64,000 bases of DNA from Oscarella lobularis. Lineage: Eukaryota; Porifera; Homoscleromorpha; Homosclerophorida; Oscarellidae. The notes below the pieces were generated by a model. That model made no database searches. It saw only the letters and a list, made by a program, of their open reading frames with translations, and was not told the DNA's origin. The stretch covers positions 186,001 to 250,000 of the forward strand of contig NC_089184.1 of assembly GCF_947507565.1 (NCBI RefSeq), written 5' to 3'. The stretch's first letter is position 1. Each line of letters begins with the position of its first letter. The position numbers were made by a program, and so were the translations under genes. This document shows, piece after piece, positions 1 to 13,388 of this stretch.

Positions 1-1715
1 TCAAGCGGTTCTGTACAATGCTCTCCTGAAGGGACAGGATTCGGACAAGTGGACAGCGGTGCAATGTTTGACAGGAGCTCACGTCTGCGACGAAGTCATT
101 GTTAGGGAACTTTTTAGTCGTCTCAATGGCTTGGATGACGCGCAGCATTTCAAGGCGTCTGCTCTTCTAAAGAAACTCAGTCGGAATTCCGTGAGACGAG
201 AGAAAAAAAGCGCCAGTTTTCTGTTATTCGCGTATAGTCTCTCGTTCATTTTTTGACTGGTGAACAATTGAATAGCAATTGCTGGCAGGCAAGGCTGAAT
301 AGCTGTAAATTAGTTCCTCTCCTTTACGGGTCAATCAATAAGGTAGGATCTCAATGGATGTGTTTGAGGAGTTGCTTTATTCTTTTGTTTAGGATTTGAC
401 GCAAAAGTTACTCGATCTGATGTGGCACGACTGGAGTTCGGGCGTTCGTCAAGCCGCCGCCCAGGCATTAGGAAAAACGGGAAAAGGAAAAGTGAGTTTG
501 TATTATATATAGGAAAGGGTGTGTATGCTATATGGAATTTCTCAGCTGGTTCACGACGAACTAAGGGAAAAACTAAAGAACGGGAAAGAGAGCGAGAAGA
601 TTGACGCGTTGAGAAAAGTAAAAAATATTTTTAAAAAAGTCATGTGCGCTTTGTGATTGGATCGAATTTCTTCAAAGATTCGTGGCCTAGGCTTGATGAC
701 CGGTCGAATGCTGCCCTCGTTTCTCGCCTGCTTTCGAAGCGACTACGTCTCCGTCAAACTTCACGCGACAAAAGTATCCTCAATTCAATATGATTCTATA
801 GAACGTATGTAATTTTCTCAAAAGGCTGCAGCCGAGCTTTTGATTAAAGACGTCAAAGTCATAGAAGCGCTTATGAAACAGATGGACGACGATCTCTGGA
901 AGATGAAAGCTCACGCCATACAAGGTAATGAGAAGAGAACCACGGGACTATTGATTCCATACGTTTCTCGTATTAGCACTTGGCCTGATTGGCGTCAATC
1001 ATCCTGGCTTGATTGACAAATTACTATGGTCAATGCGATTCGAAAAACATCCATTTGTACGCGCCGAAGCCTGTCGTAGTCTTCAGCTCATTCGACGTAC
1101 GATGGACAACGACGACGACATTGACGACACAGACGCCCGAATTATTCCGGTCCTGCGTGATCTATTGACAGTTGACAGTGACCCAAATGTAAAGCGGTAA
1201 GTGAACTATGGGAGGGGGCGTGGCCCCAATGACATCATTCTCTTTGATTTTTTTTTAGGGAAGCCGCTGCTGCGCTGAGGGCTCTCGGTCAAGAGCCGAC
1301 AGCTGACGAAAGCATGACTGCGCTCGTGCGAGAAGAGGTGAAGAAATTGGGAACGCGTGGACGCATCATAACGCGCATCGTCGAGCGAGAAATCGCCGAG
1401 ACGCTAGAACAACATCGACGTCGTCTTCTACGAGCGTCGCCGTCGCCGTCGCCGTCGAGACGATGGAGACAGGCGACGCGAACGACTGTTTTGAGTAGTT
1501 GGATACGTGGAACGGACGACGGCGAGGCGAGCGACGATGAAAACAGCGAACTGATTCCACTAAAAGATGAAGAGGACGGCGACGAAGACGAGACGACTGA
1601 AAGAGGACAAGCTACGACTACGACGACTACGACGACTAGGGAACTAAGGGATGGTCGAGTAACAATGCAATCAACTGCTCTGTCTCATTACATGGACGGC
1701 GTGAGCGATATTTAG
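1..1715 (+). CDS. HEAT-repeat protein, 3' part (HEATR4-like)
   Basis: The 5' end lies outside the window. Seven exons can be read: about 2-190, about 394-491, 546-617, 678-773, 825-924, 977-1196 and 1259-1715, joined by short GT..AG introns. The joined protein is a series of paired helices typical of HEAT repeats, with recurring 'VRxEAxxAL' patterns such as VRQAAAQALGKTG, VKLHATKAAAELLI, VRAEACRSLQLI and VKREAAAALRALG. HEAT solenoids are protein-binding scaffolds and no catalytic motif is seen. The C-terminal block 'REEVKKLGTRGRI' is followed by a charged, Arg/Ser- and Asp/Glu-rich tail of about 100 residues that looks disordered. The overall look recalls the HEATR4 family, but I cannot prove orthology. 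The stop codon is only 87 bases before the next start codon. Confidence 0.65.
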
Positions 1716-1802
1716 ACATGTGAGAATACACTGTACAGTTGCGCGCTGCCTAGTGCGCAAGCGCGGTGCTAATTTTGTCGTCAGGGTTTCTGAGGCTACG
1801 AA

Positions 1803-2075
1803 ATGCCTTTGAACAGGTTCCCTTCTCGTCCAGTACTCAATTTCATGGGAATGACGCTAGAGAAAACGAGGAGCTGGTAAAAAGCTAATCGAGGCCTCTC
1901 GCGAGGAAACGACTCTCAACCGGAGTGATTGACCCCTGTTTTGCCTAGGACGCCTACGGTGGGAGTATGGCTGGGCTTAGGAACAATCGCACTGTGCTAT
2001 TTCACCGACTGGCGCGTCGTCATGGGCAAAATTCCTTTCGTACGACAAAAGTACGAACACGAGCCGCCTCACTAA
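1803..2075 (+). CDS. UQCR11: Cytochrome bc1 complex subunit 10 (UQCR11/QCR10)
   Basis: A 66-residue protein from two exons, 1803-1876 and 1949-2075, split inside a Trp codon (TG|G). UQCR11 is a small single-pass inner-membrane subunit of respiratory complex III. The match to the animal family is in order: a short basic N-terminus, 'SW-TPT' at the exon junction (NW-VPT in vertebrates), a membrane helix 'VGVWLGLGTIALCYF', then 'TDWRVVMGKIPFV' where vertebrates have TDWR followed by a similar short tail. Length is close to the usual 55-75 residues. The start at 1803 is the first ATG after the upstream stop; in-frame ATGs at 1845 and 1851 are possible but would shorten the N-terminus. It is easy to miss because each exon is very short. 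Confidence 0.85.
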
Positions 2076-2376
2076 CGACACAAAGCGAAGAATAGTGCAT
2101 GATTGTGTGCTCATTCGTTTAAAAAAAGCCCTTTTCGCTGCAACTACGTGTACGAATATTTCATGTTGGTGTTTACGCATGCGCAATCTACGGAAGTAAA
2201 TTTGCCTTCGGCACGTTCCGACAGCCTTTTTTGTCGGCCAACGGTGCAATCCCCTCGATTTTCGAACGAGGCAAACGCTCGTCGCGTCGCCTTCGTTCTC
2301 ACCTATCGCATTTTCCGCGTGCAAACGCACATCGTCGTCGCGCGCGACGCGCCGCGAAACAACAAAAAAATCCGCC
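2076..2376. other. Intergenic, UQCR11 to CRTC
   Basis: Holds the short 3' end of UQCR11 and the CRTC promoter/5' leader. No polyadenylation hexamer or named promoter element stands out. The part near 2330 is rich in CpG. Confidence 0.5.
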
Positions 2377-4638
2377 ATGGCGCAACAACCGCGAAAGTTC
2401 GTCGAAAAGATGGCCCTGCTCAAAGAAAAGGAACGTCAACAGTCGATGGCCGTCGAGCAAGTGTTACAAGAAGTGCGCGCGGCTAAAGTAGGCGTAGGTG
2501 GTCGACGAATCGGTTCGAACGCGCAATTCGGCTCGGTAAGCGCCCCCTCTCGTTCCACGCGCGCGTATCCAACGCAATCCCTATCGCGTCACGTCGCAAC
2601 TGGCGCGTCTCTTGTCGCCTCCATAGGATTACGCCGTCGCCGCGCAGCCGCCCTACTACGCGACGTCAACTCGTCATCGTTACGATCCCGCTTACGGGGC
2701 CTCGGCGGCCGTCGCCCCGACGACGCCCGATTACGGGACTCAACAGTTGATACACAGTCGATTGACTCAATCGTTACCCGTGCTCTATTCGCCGCCTCCG
2801 CCGCCGCCGCCACCGCCGTCACATCAACAGCAATCTCTACCGCCGCCACCACCGCCGTCTCAACAGCAACTTCATCACAATCTCCTAGATCTTCAGGTTC
2901 CATACATAGAATAAACAGATACTTTCATAGTTCCACTTGTTTCTTATTCTAGAGCGCTCTTCACGAGCAACGGGAAATGGTGCATGCTGGTGGCGGCGGC
3001 GGCAACGCTCCTACTATCGTATCAGCGTCGAATGTTCGAACGAGATTTCCCCATAAAAGCCAGGGAATGGATTGTCGAGTGCGCTAACTCACTCCATTTA
3101 TTTATTTATTTATTTATTTATTATTTTTAGACGGAGTATCCGTCTATGATGCCTATGCAACAGACGTTGGACGTTCTGTCGTCGTCCGAGCAGCTCTGTC
3201 GTCGGTGAGAAAGAAAAAGAAAAAGAAGTTTTGCAAGGACCCAGCTTCTTTTGTTATAGAATCAAATCAGAACCGGATATACATAACAGCATGAAAGCAG
3301 CCGAAGAGTCGAGCCAGCTGAGACAGAGATTACTCGCCACAACGGCCACAATACCAGGTAAGAAATTCCAACATCTCCTTAACTAAACCGGAATTGGAAT
3401 TCATTTATGTATGTCCTGTTTATAGAAGATGACCGGCCCGGAATGATGAGAGTAAGCGTTCAAATATCATTATTCGACTTCTCTATTTTTCCATATAGGC
3501 GCCAGCGCCGACAGCGACGGCACCGTCGTCATTTGGACAGAGACATCGAACCCAATCCACCGTTCTGCCTCCCTCCTACATCTCAACCCCGTATGGCTTC
3601 GCGACTCTCCCCTTTGTCATTGTTTGCACTAGGGTTTTTCGCTTAGCAACGACGGTTATTCGCTCGCCGGCGCTCGAGCCAGCTCCGTTCCCAATCTCAC
3701 CGAAGATCCCGTCAATTCGTCAGAAAGTGAGTTTGACGATTCTGCTATATACGGCGGCGGCGGCGGCGGTCACATCAGCGGGGCGGCATCGGCTGCAGCT
3801 GCCGGCGGTCAGACGGCAATCTTTCGCGTACGACAAGGTTTTATGAACGTCGGTTCGAAGCAAAAGTCACCCGTAGTACCGAGATCTGTTCGACGTCACC
3901 AACAACAGCATATGTATGGTGACGTGGAAACGGTTCACTCTCCGTCGTTGCATCCGCCGCCGATGTATAGTCTAAACAAGCAGCAGCAACAACAGCAGCA
4001 AGATGGCTATGCCGCGGATTTTCCGGCACTTGTTTCGCCGCCTCTAACGGCTGCGAATAACAGTGGATCGTCGTCCTTGGGCCAGCAGCAACAACAACAG
4101 CAATTCGCCTTTCCTATGGGTTATCCTGATCAGCATTCACAGCGACAACAGCAACAGCAACAACAGCAACAACAACACTACTTCTGTGACGTCGGAAGTG
4201 AACTGCAGGTATAATTAATAGTCTCTATCTCACGTTTATTGATATTTGTTTGTGCAGCAGACAGCTGCCTTGCAGCGAAAGTTCAACGCTATGAACGTAG
4301 CGCCTAATGACATGCCACCACCCCAACAGCAACACATGCCTAATTCACCGTCTTATCCTTTTTCTGCTGGAAATGATCAGCTGACTCAGAATTACTCGCC
4401 TTATTTTACTCAATCGTCACCTCTCCCCTCTTTAGTTGTTTCACAGAGTAACGATCAGTCTCAGCAACAGATGCCGGGATTTCCAACGTCCGGTCATAGC
4501 CAAGTTTATTCGTCGGAAACGCTTGTTGACAGTCTGTTTGCAAAGCAGTTAGACAATTCCGAATTGGAGTCACTTTTGTATAGCGAAAACATGCTTCCTG
4601 ATCCCGAGACGGAGGAGGCGCTCAAGAGGCAGCCTTGA
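2377..4638 (+). CDS. CRTC: CREB-regulated transcription coactivator
   Basis: CRTC (TORC) proteins shuttle to the nucleus and bind the bZIP of CREB. The N-terminus 'PRKFVEKMALLKEKERQQ' matches the CREB-binding domain. Exon 1 is 2377-2535, exon 2 2627-2896, exon 3 from 2953, and further exons run to 4638. The middle has 'RRIKSEPDIHNS', placed like the regulatory RxxSDSALHxS phosphosite region bound by 14-3-3, and 'GARASSVPNLTED', which resembles the family's S-x-P-x-LT motif. The rest is Pro- and Gln-rich with several CAG/CAA-encoded polyQ runs (about 3979-4003, 4084-4101, 4144-4175). The C-terminus ending 'LPDPETEEALKRQP' fits the short conserved C-terminal activation segment. Intron/exon limits in the 3360-3660 stretch are the least certain part. 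Confidence 0.83.
3106..3124 (+). repeat. ATTT microsatellite in a CRTC intron
   Basis: Tandem ATTT units just before the acceptor at 3130. They supply the T-rich acceptor tract. Confidence 0.9.
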
Positions 4639-4711
4639 GTACTGTGTAGGGGATTGTAATGGCGGGTAATTAAGTATTTTATTTCTAGCTAAGGTTTTTC
4701 GTAAGTCAACT

Positions 4712-4732
4712 GGGCTGGGTGGGCTGGGTGGG
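4712..4732 (+). other. Potential G-quadruplex motif
   Basis: Five GGG runs (4712-14, 4717-19, 4721-23, 4726-28, 4730-32) separated by loops of one or two bases, on the sense strand of the CRTC 3' UTR, about 75 bases past the stop. This fits the G3+N1-7 quadruplex rule. It arose from an imperfect 9-base tandem repeat. Confidence 0.7.
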
Positions 4733-4813
4733 CTGCTGACATTTCTGCCTATGGTGATTTGTCATCGTACCGCATTGTAGTATGCTGATTTTGGATTGAG
4801 TCTTTAGAAACGC

Positions 4814-4839
4814 CTCTCTCTCTCTCTCTCTCTCTCTCT
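4814..4839 (+). repeat. CT dinucleotide microsatellite
   Basis: Thirteen CT units, uninterrupted, between CRTC and the CARD-Kelch gene. Confidence 0.95.
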
Positions 4840-4916
4840 TTTCGTAGTTCAGTTAGGAGGAAATGAACACGTACACGTAGGAATGTGTATATCCACCTGT
4901 ACAATATTAAAAATGA

Positions 4917-4980
4917 CACGTGATTTTAAACGCAGTTTCCACGTGGTTCTTCTGGCCAATCATATGCAAAGCATCACGTG
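4917..4980. promoter_or_regulatory. Cluster of three CACGTG E-boxes
   Basis: Perfect palindromic E-boxes at 4917-4922, 4940-4945 and 4975-4980, within 64 bases and 73-136 bases upstream of the CARD-Kelch ATG. CACGTG is the core site of bHLH-zip factors such as USF, MYC/MAX and MITF/TFE. A CCAAT sequence and an ATGCAAA lie between the second and third. Which factor binds is unknown. Confidence 0.55.
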
Positions 4981-5052
4981 GTAGCGAGTCCCCGCTTTCC
5001 AATTGAGTACATCGCGTTCTTTTTTTCTGTCTGCTAAGCCCGTTCATTTGCT

Positions 5053-5785
5053 ATGGACAAACGATGGGATAAAATTGTGGCTACGAATCTCTCAGAATTG
5101 GTTCCTGTACTTAATCCTCCAGCCCTCCTATTCCGTCTGCGATCTCTAAAGCTCATTACATCACAGGAAATGCAGGAGATTAGGCAATTGCCGTCAAAGC
5201 AGGAAATGGCATATGAGCTGCTCGATCAAATTTTACCACGAAAGGGTCCCAACGCATACAGCAAGTTTGTCGAGGTGTTGATGGAAACCGAAGGGCAAGA
5301 ACATATAGCCGATATGCTAAAAGCAGTCGACGAACACACCGTTATACATGAGACTTTAGACTTAAAGTGTGTCATGCCTGAAGAGCTTATTCATGAGGCT
5401 GAGATGGAAAAGCTCAAAAGAGACAACGAAGCTTTGAAAAGTGAAGCGTTGAAGTGGAAGTCAAAATGCAAAGGAGAGGCATTGATAATATTAGGATTGC
5501 GAATAAAGGTAATCTCGGCGCAAGTTGTAGCACATTTGCTTGTACCTTCTTTTAGGAAGACGAATCCAAGCTAAAGACGATTGAGCCTCAGTGGAGAGTG
5601 CAGATGCTGCCTCCTCTGCCGGCATGTTGTAGGCCCTGCGGTCGAGTAATTGAACTAAACGGAAGTCTTATTGTGGGACGGGGTCGCAAGCTGTTTTACT
5701 TGGAGAAGGGGTCGTGGAAAAGCAAGACGGTAGAAGCCTCCATTTGGAGTGTCTTGACCTGTGGGAACAATTGCTACGTGATGGG

Positions 5786-5825
<40 letters not shown>

Positions 5826-6428
5826 AAGGACACGAAAACGCTGAAAATTTACCAGTGGAAATTTGGTAGTGAAAGTTTAGCTGAGATGACACAACTTCCT
5901 GAAGATCATCAGCTTACATGGGGAGTTTCAGCAATTGGGAACGAGGAAAAAATCTACATTGTCGGTGGCTACGGGCCCAAATGCGGCTTTGCCAACCAAG
6001 TCAGTTGTTACGAGATTAGAACAGGCACGTGGACAAAGATGAAAGAAACCACGATTCGACGAGCTGGCTCCTCTTTGACCATCCTTGGTGATGACATGTA
6101 CATCGGAGGCGGAATAACGAGTGCAGGAGTTAGTAATCAACTTGAATGTTTGCCATTGATTGGAGATGGCAATTGCAGCACTCTGCCGCCTACGACGAGC
6201 CCCCTCTGTCAACTCGCCAAATTCAACGAGCAGCTTGTTGCCGTTGGAGGCTGGGGTCAGAAGAGCAATTGCTTTGAAGTGTATGACATTGTAAAGGACC
6301 GTTGGCTTGCGCTTCCGTCACTAAACAGGGGACGCTACGCTCACGGCTTGTGCTCAACGCAAGATAATCGACTATTAGCAGTAAGAGGATTTAGTGAAGG
6401 ACAGTTCATTGAATGCTTTTACACATGA
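5053..6428 (+). CDS. CARD-Kelch fusion protein
   Basis: Two exons, 5053-5508 and 5556-6428, give 442 residues. Residues about 1-95 form a death-fold domain of CARD type: six predicted helices with 'LLFRLRSLKLITSQEMQEI', 'EMAYELLDQILPRKGPNAY' and 'FVEVLMETEGQEHIADML', the usual CARD spacing. A helical, charged linker (about 115-150) looks like a coiled coil. Residues about 165-442 carry Kelch blades: 'NCYVMG', 'KIYIVGGYG', 'DMYIGGGITSAG', 'QLVAVGGWGQKSNCFEVYD' and 'RYAHGLCS', each with the GG pair or the following aromatic residue. A 13-Gln run is inserted in one blade. CARDs recruit partners by CARD-CARD contact; Kelch propellers bind ligands. A sensor or adaptor role in innate signalling or cell death is inference. 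No BTB, NACHT or caspase domain is present. Confidence 0.8.
5787..5825 (+). repeat. CAA13 trinucleotide repeat (polyGln)
   Basis: Thirteen uninterrupted CAA codons inside the first Kelch blade region of the CARD-Kelch gene. The pure codon run suggests recent slippage. Confidence 0.95.
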
Positions 6429-6656
6429 AGAACACATCATCATGCAGATATATCCGTACTCATCATCGGTCAAGTTTTGCGCATACATGCAGTCGTCCCC
6501 GTCGTATCCAGTACCAGACTTTTTTTCTAAAACAGCGCAGTGATATCAATATTAATTGTCTTTATAAATGTTCGCCGAAATATTTTCCCCGCGACCTCGT
6601 TATGAATATCAACGCCAAAGGAAGGTGGATTCACGTGATCCTATTTGGGTGTGATT

Positions 6657-10474
<3,818 letters not shown>

Positions 10475-10873
10475 TGCCTAGATGTTTATAAGCAATGTAA
10501 ATATGTGATGGTACTGCATTAGCTTTGTAAGATGTAGGAATTTTAATTAATACACACTTATCTAACCCCAATCATATGACGTGATGTACGTCTTATTAAT
10601 TACGTATTCCCTGTTGGGTCGACGTGAAAAATTGCCGACAAGGTGGACGAAATTAGCACTTTGGACTCAACGCGTTAATCCTGTAAAAACAGGTGCGCAA
10701 AGGTCGTCAAAGAGACGATTAGAGAATCAAAAAATGTCAAATCCTCGAAACGCCGCGGCCAGGATTGATTGCATCGACAATGCGCATGCGTCCTCGTCGT
10801 CATACGAGAGTTGCTCGGGCGAGAGAGATTAGTTTTAGAGAGATTCGGCTTGAACTGGCGGCAGCGCATCGCA
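10475..10873. other. Intergenic, NEDD4-like to basigin-like
   Basis: 3' UTR of the ligase gene and promoter of the next gene. No clear hexamer or promoter box stands out; the half nearest 10874 is CpG-rich. Confidence 0.5.
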
Positions 10874-12962
10874 ATGGAATTTAGGAAAGCACTAGCGACG
10901 TGGCAAATCGTCCTAACGGCGACGATCGCAATCGCGCCCTATCTCGCAACCGGTGAGTGAAAAACCGTCGACTCGCTTCGCGGGCGAAAAAACCGCCGAA
11001 GAAGCAAAAGTCCGACGTCGACGACGATCGCAAACGAATGACAAATGATTGGCGTGGCACGCGGCTGCGCAATTGACCGCGCTCTCCCCCCGTTCGCTTT
11101 TTTTCGCGGCGCCACGCGTTACCAGACGACTCGAACGATTAGCCTAGGCGAAAAACGTGCTCGCGCACATCTAGCGAAGACAGCGACTCATGCGCGCTCC
11201 CCCCTTATAACATCGTTGGGGGGGAGGAGGCGGGCGAAGTAGCAAAGGTGAAGTGACTCGACTCTTCCGGTTCTTAGGGCTCCAATTCGAATCGCTGACG
11301 CCGAATACGACTGCCACGGTGGGCGCTTCAGTCGATTTGAAGTGCGTAGCGAAAACCGAGTCCACAATCGAGTGGTTTCAAGGCGATCAACTCGTTCAAG
11401 GCTCGAGTTTTTCGCGTTTTCGGGTGAGACGAGCTAAGGAATCGCGACGACGAATCGAAGCGCGATTGGTTTCTCGCTTCAGGTCGGCAGCCCGGGCGAT
11501 AGCGGCTTGGAATCGACATTAACAATCAATCGCGTCGTCGAATCCGATAGTGGCGTGTATACGTGTCAACTAAAGAACACCAGTAGCAGCACTCTAAGAC
11601 GTTCCCTCGTGCTCACCGTCGTCAAGCCAACAACGCCAGGACCAAGTTGGAAACTAAAGTTTCTTCATTCGATTTTTTTTTGTATTTTTTTTCTAGGCGA
11701 TGTAGTTAGAACGGAAGAAGTCGCCACTGCCGACGTCGTCGTCGTTACGCCGCCGTCTACTCGAAAGGAAACTTTGCTTGATAGTGTCGTCGACGTCGTT
11801 TCGTTGAATATCAACGGAACGACGACGATTAGTTGCTCAGTGGCGAATCCATCAGAGCAAATTAAGTGGTTTTCACCCAACGGAATGCAACTCAAATCCA
11901 TGCCTAATACATCTACCGTTCAAGTCGGCCTCGAATATCCGACTTTCATAGTCATTGAAGAGACATTGCGTCAATCGAGTTTGATCTTTTACAATAGTCA
12001 ACGTGCATTGGCTGGCGACTATTCGTGCGTGTCGACGGGAGGAAGCAACGCAACAATAGAAGTTCAAGGTAAATAGCAACGAAAATTCATCTTCTCAAAT
12101 ATTAAAAATGTTCGTTTTTAGCTCCTCCCTTCGTTGCTTCGAATTTGACCAAAGACGTTCGAACGACTGTTCTCACTGGCGATTCCATGTCGTTTCAATG
12201 CACGGTACGCGGCTATCCGATGCCGAAACTTCGTTGGTTCCTCAACGACAAGACGATCGTCATCGCGTCCCAATGCATTCATCCGCTCGACGCAACGAAT
12301 AACAGCGTCGACGATTACCAGCCCGTCTGTCGAGTCGACAACTGCGTCTTTCGAGACTGCCGTCAGTCGATTGTCACGCAAACGCGACGGCACTCGGCGA
12401 ATGATTGGACGGTGACGGAGAAGTTAATCCTCGACGATATCGACGGCGAAATGGCGGGAACGTACAAGTGCGTTGGAATCATCATTGGAAGTCGTAATGC
12501 GAGTAATGAGACAATGCTGCGAGTTCACAGTAAGCGAAAACAATGGAAATTTCTCCCTTTTTCTATTGTTCTTTAGGTCGATTGCGTCCCTTGTGGCCGG
12601 CGATTGGGATTGTCGTCGAGATCATTCTCCTCGTTATTGCCGTTTCCGTTGGCGAGGTCATCGAGACGAAGAGGAAGAAGAAGAAATTGCAGAAACGGAA
12701 GCTCGAGCAGGAGCAATCGATGCGCGGTCAGTAAACGCCTTTTTCAATTAAAAAAAGGACTCTATGATCTTCTATAGAGACTGGGAGCAAATCGCCGACG
12801 ACTAGGTACACGTAACGTCTCTTTTTCGCAGCCTTTTTGACATGCGTCTCTCTTTTCTTCGTCAGAACTGACGATTCGTTCTTTTCGGACAGGCAGGGCG
12901 GCGTCGTTCCACGAAAGACTCTCACGTCTAAATCAGAAGCTATGACGGAATCTGCTGCCTAA
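10874..12962 (+). CDS. Basigin/neuroplastin-like Ig membrane protein
   Basis: Exon 1 is 10874-10952 and encodes a signal peptide (MEFRKALATWQIVLTATIA...). A long, GC-rich intron (10953-11277) follows. Three Ig domains are seen: first with Cys 'DLKCVAK' and 'SGVYTCQLK'; second with 'TISCSVAN...IKWF' and 'AGDYSCVS'; third with 'SFQCTVRGYPMPKLRWF' and 'AGTYKCVG'. The membrane segment 'LWPAIGIVVEIILLVIAV' keeps the basigin/neuroplastin/embigin pattern LWPxxGIVxE, including the rare intramembrane Glu. A Lys-rich stop-transfer (KRKKKKLQKRK) and a short cytoplasmic tail ending 'TESAA' follow, over two small exons. Basigin-family proteins escort monocarboxylate transporters; the Glu pattern supports the same use here, but this is inference. 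Three Ig domains match the long isoforms of basigin and neuroplastin. Confidence 0.72.
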
Positions 12963-13388
12963 CGCTGTATGAGGTGTAGAGTGTACATGATGTTTGTAAA
13001 GTTAGGCGCAATTTCGTTTGAGTGGGCTCGGTTCTTCTTTGTTCGTATGCCGACGTGTTCCTGGTACCGCCTCTATCTTATCACGGACGGGGAGTGGGCG
13101 CTGGGTGCATGAGATGTACATGTAATAAGAATAAACGAGGGTGGTTTCTATTCACTTAGTTAAGAAAACACGTCGTCACTAAATTTTAGTTTGTCTTTGT
13201 AGGAAAGTATTGTGTATCTTGACAGGTACAGGACATCAGTAGGATGGGGGTTGCAAGAGAAAAAAATCATTATCTAAAAATTTGGCTGATTTTGATTTTC
13301 CGGGTGACCCAAAGCTTTCCCCAAAATTCCCCCGCTATAATTAGGCATGACGTAATTGATTACTCTGCAAACGAGACAGTAATATACA
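12963..13388. other. Intergenic, basigin-like to Mx
   Basis: Contains a canonical AATAAA polyadenylation signal at 13130-13135, about 170 bases past the basigin-like stop, then the Mx upstream region. No interferon-type element is claimed; no GAAANNGAAA repeat was recognised. Confidence 0.5.
13130..13135 (+). other. Polyadenylation signal AATAAA
   Basis: Exact hexamer in the 3' region of the basigin-like gene. Confidence 0.6.

Larger units (their letters stand above)
4639..5052. other. Intergenic, CRTC 3' UTR to CARD-Kelch promoter
   Basis: Contains, in order: a run of GGG tracts (4712-4732), a CT microsatellite (4814-4839), an ATTAAA-type possible polyadenylation signal at 4906-4911, three CACGTG E-boxes (4917-4980), a CCAAT sequence near 4956 and an octamer-like ATGCAAA near 4964. 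The last four lie within 140 bases of the CARD-Kelch start codon. Confidence 0.6.

Noticed and set aside
2589-2903. Minus-strand frame opposite the CRTC Pro/Gln region
   Set aside because: Low-complexity shadow of the CRTC exon, which is supported by family motifs.
4814-4839. CT tract as a long polypyrimidine splice signal
   Set aside because: No exon starts after it; the next coding region begins at its own ATG 214 bases later.
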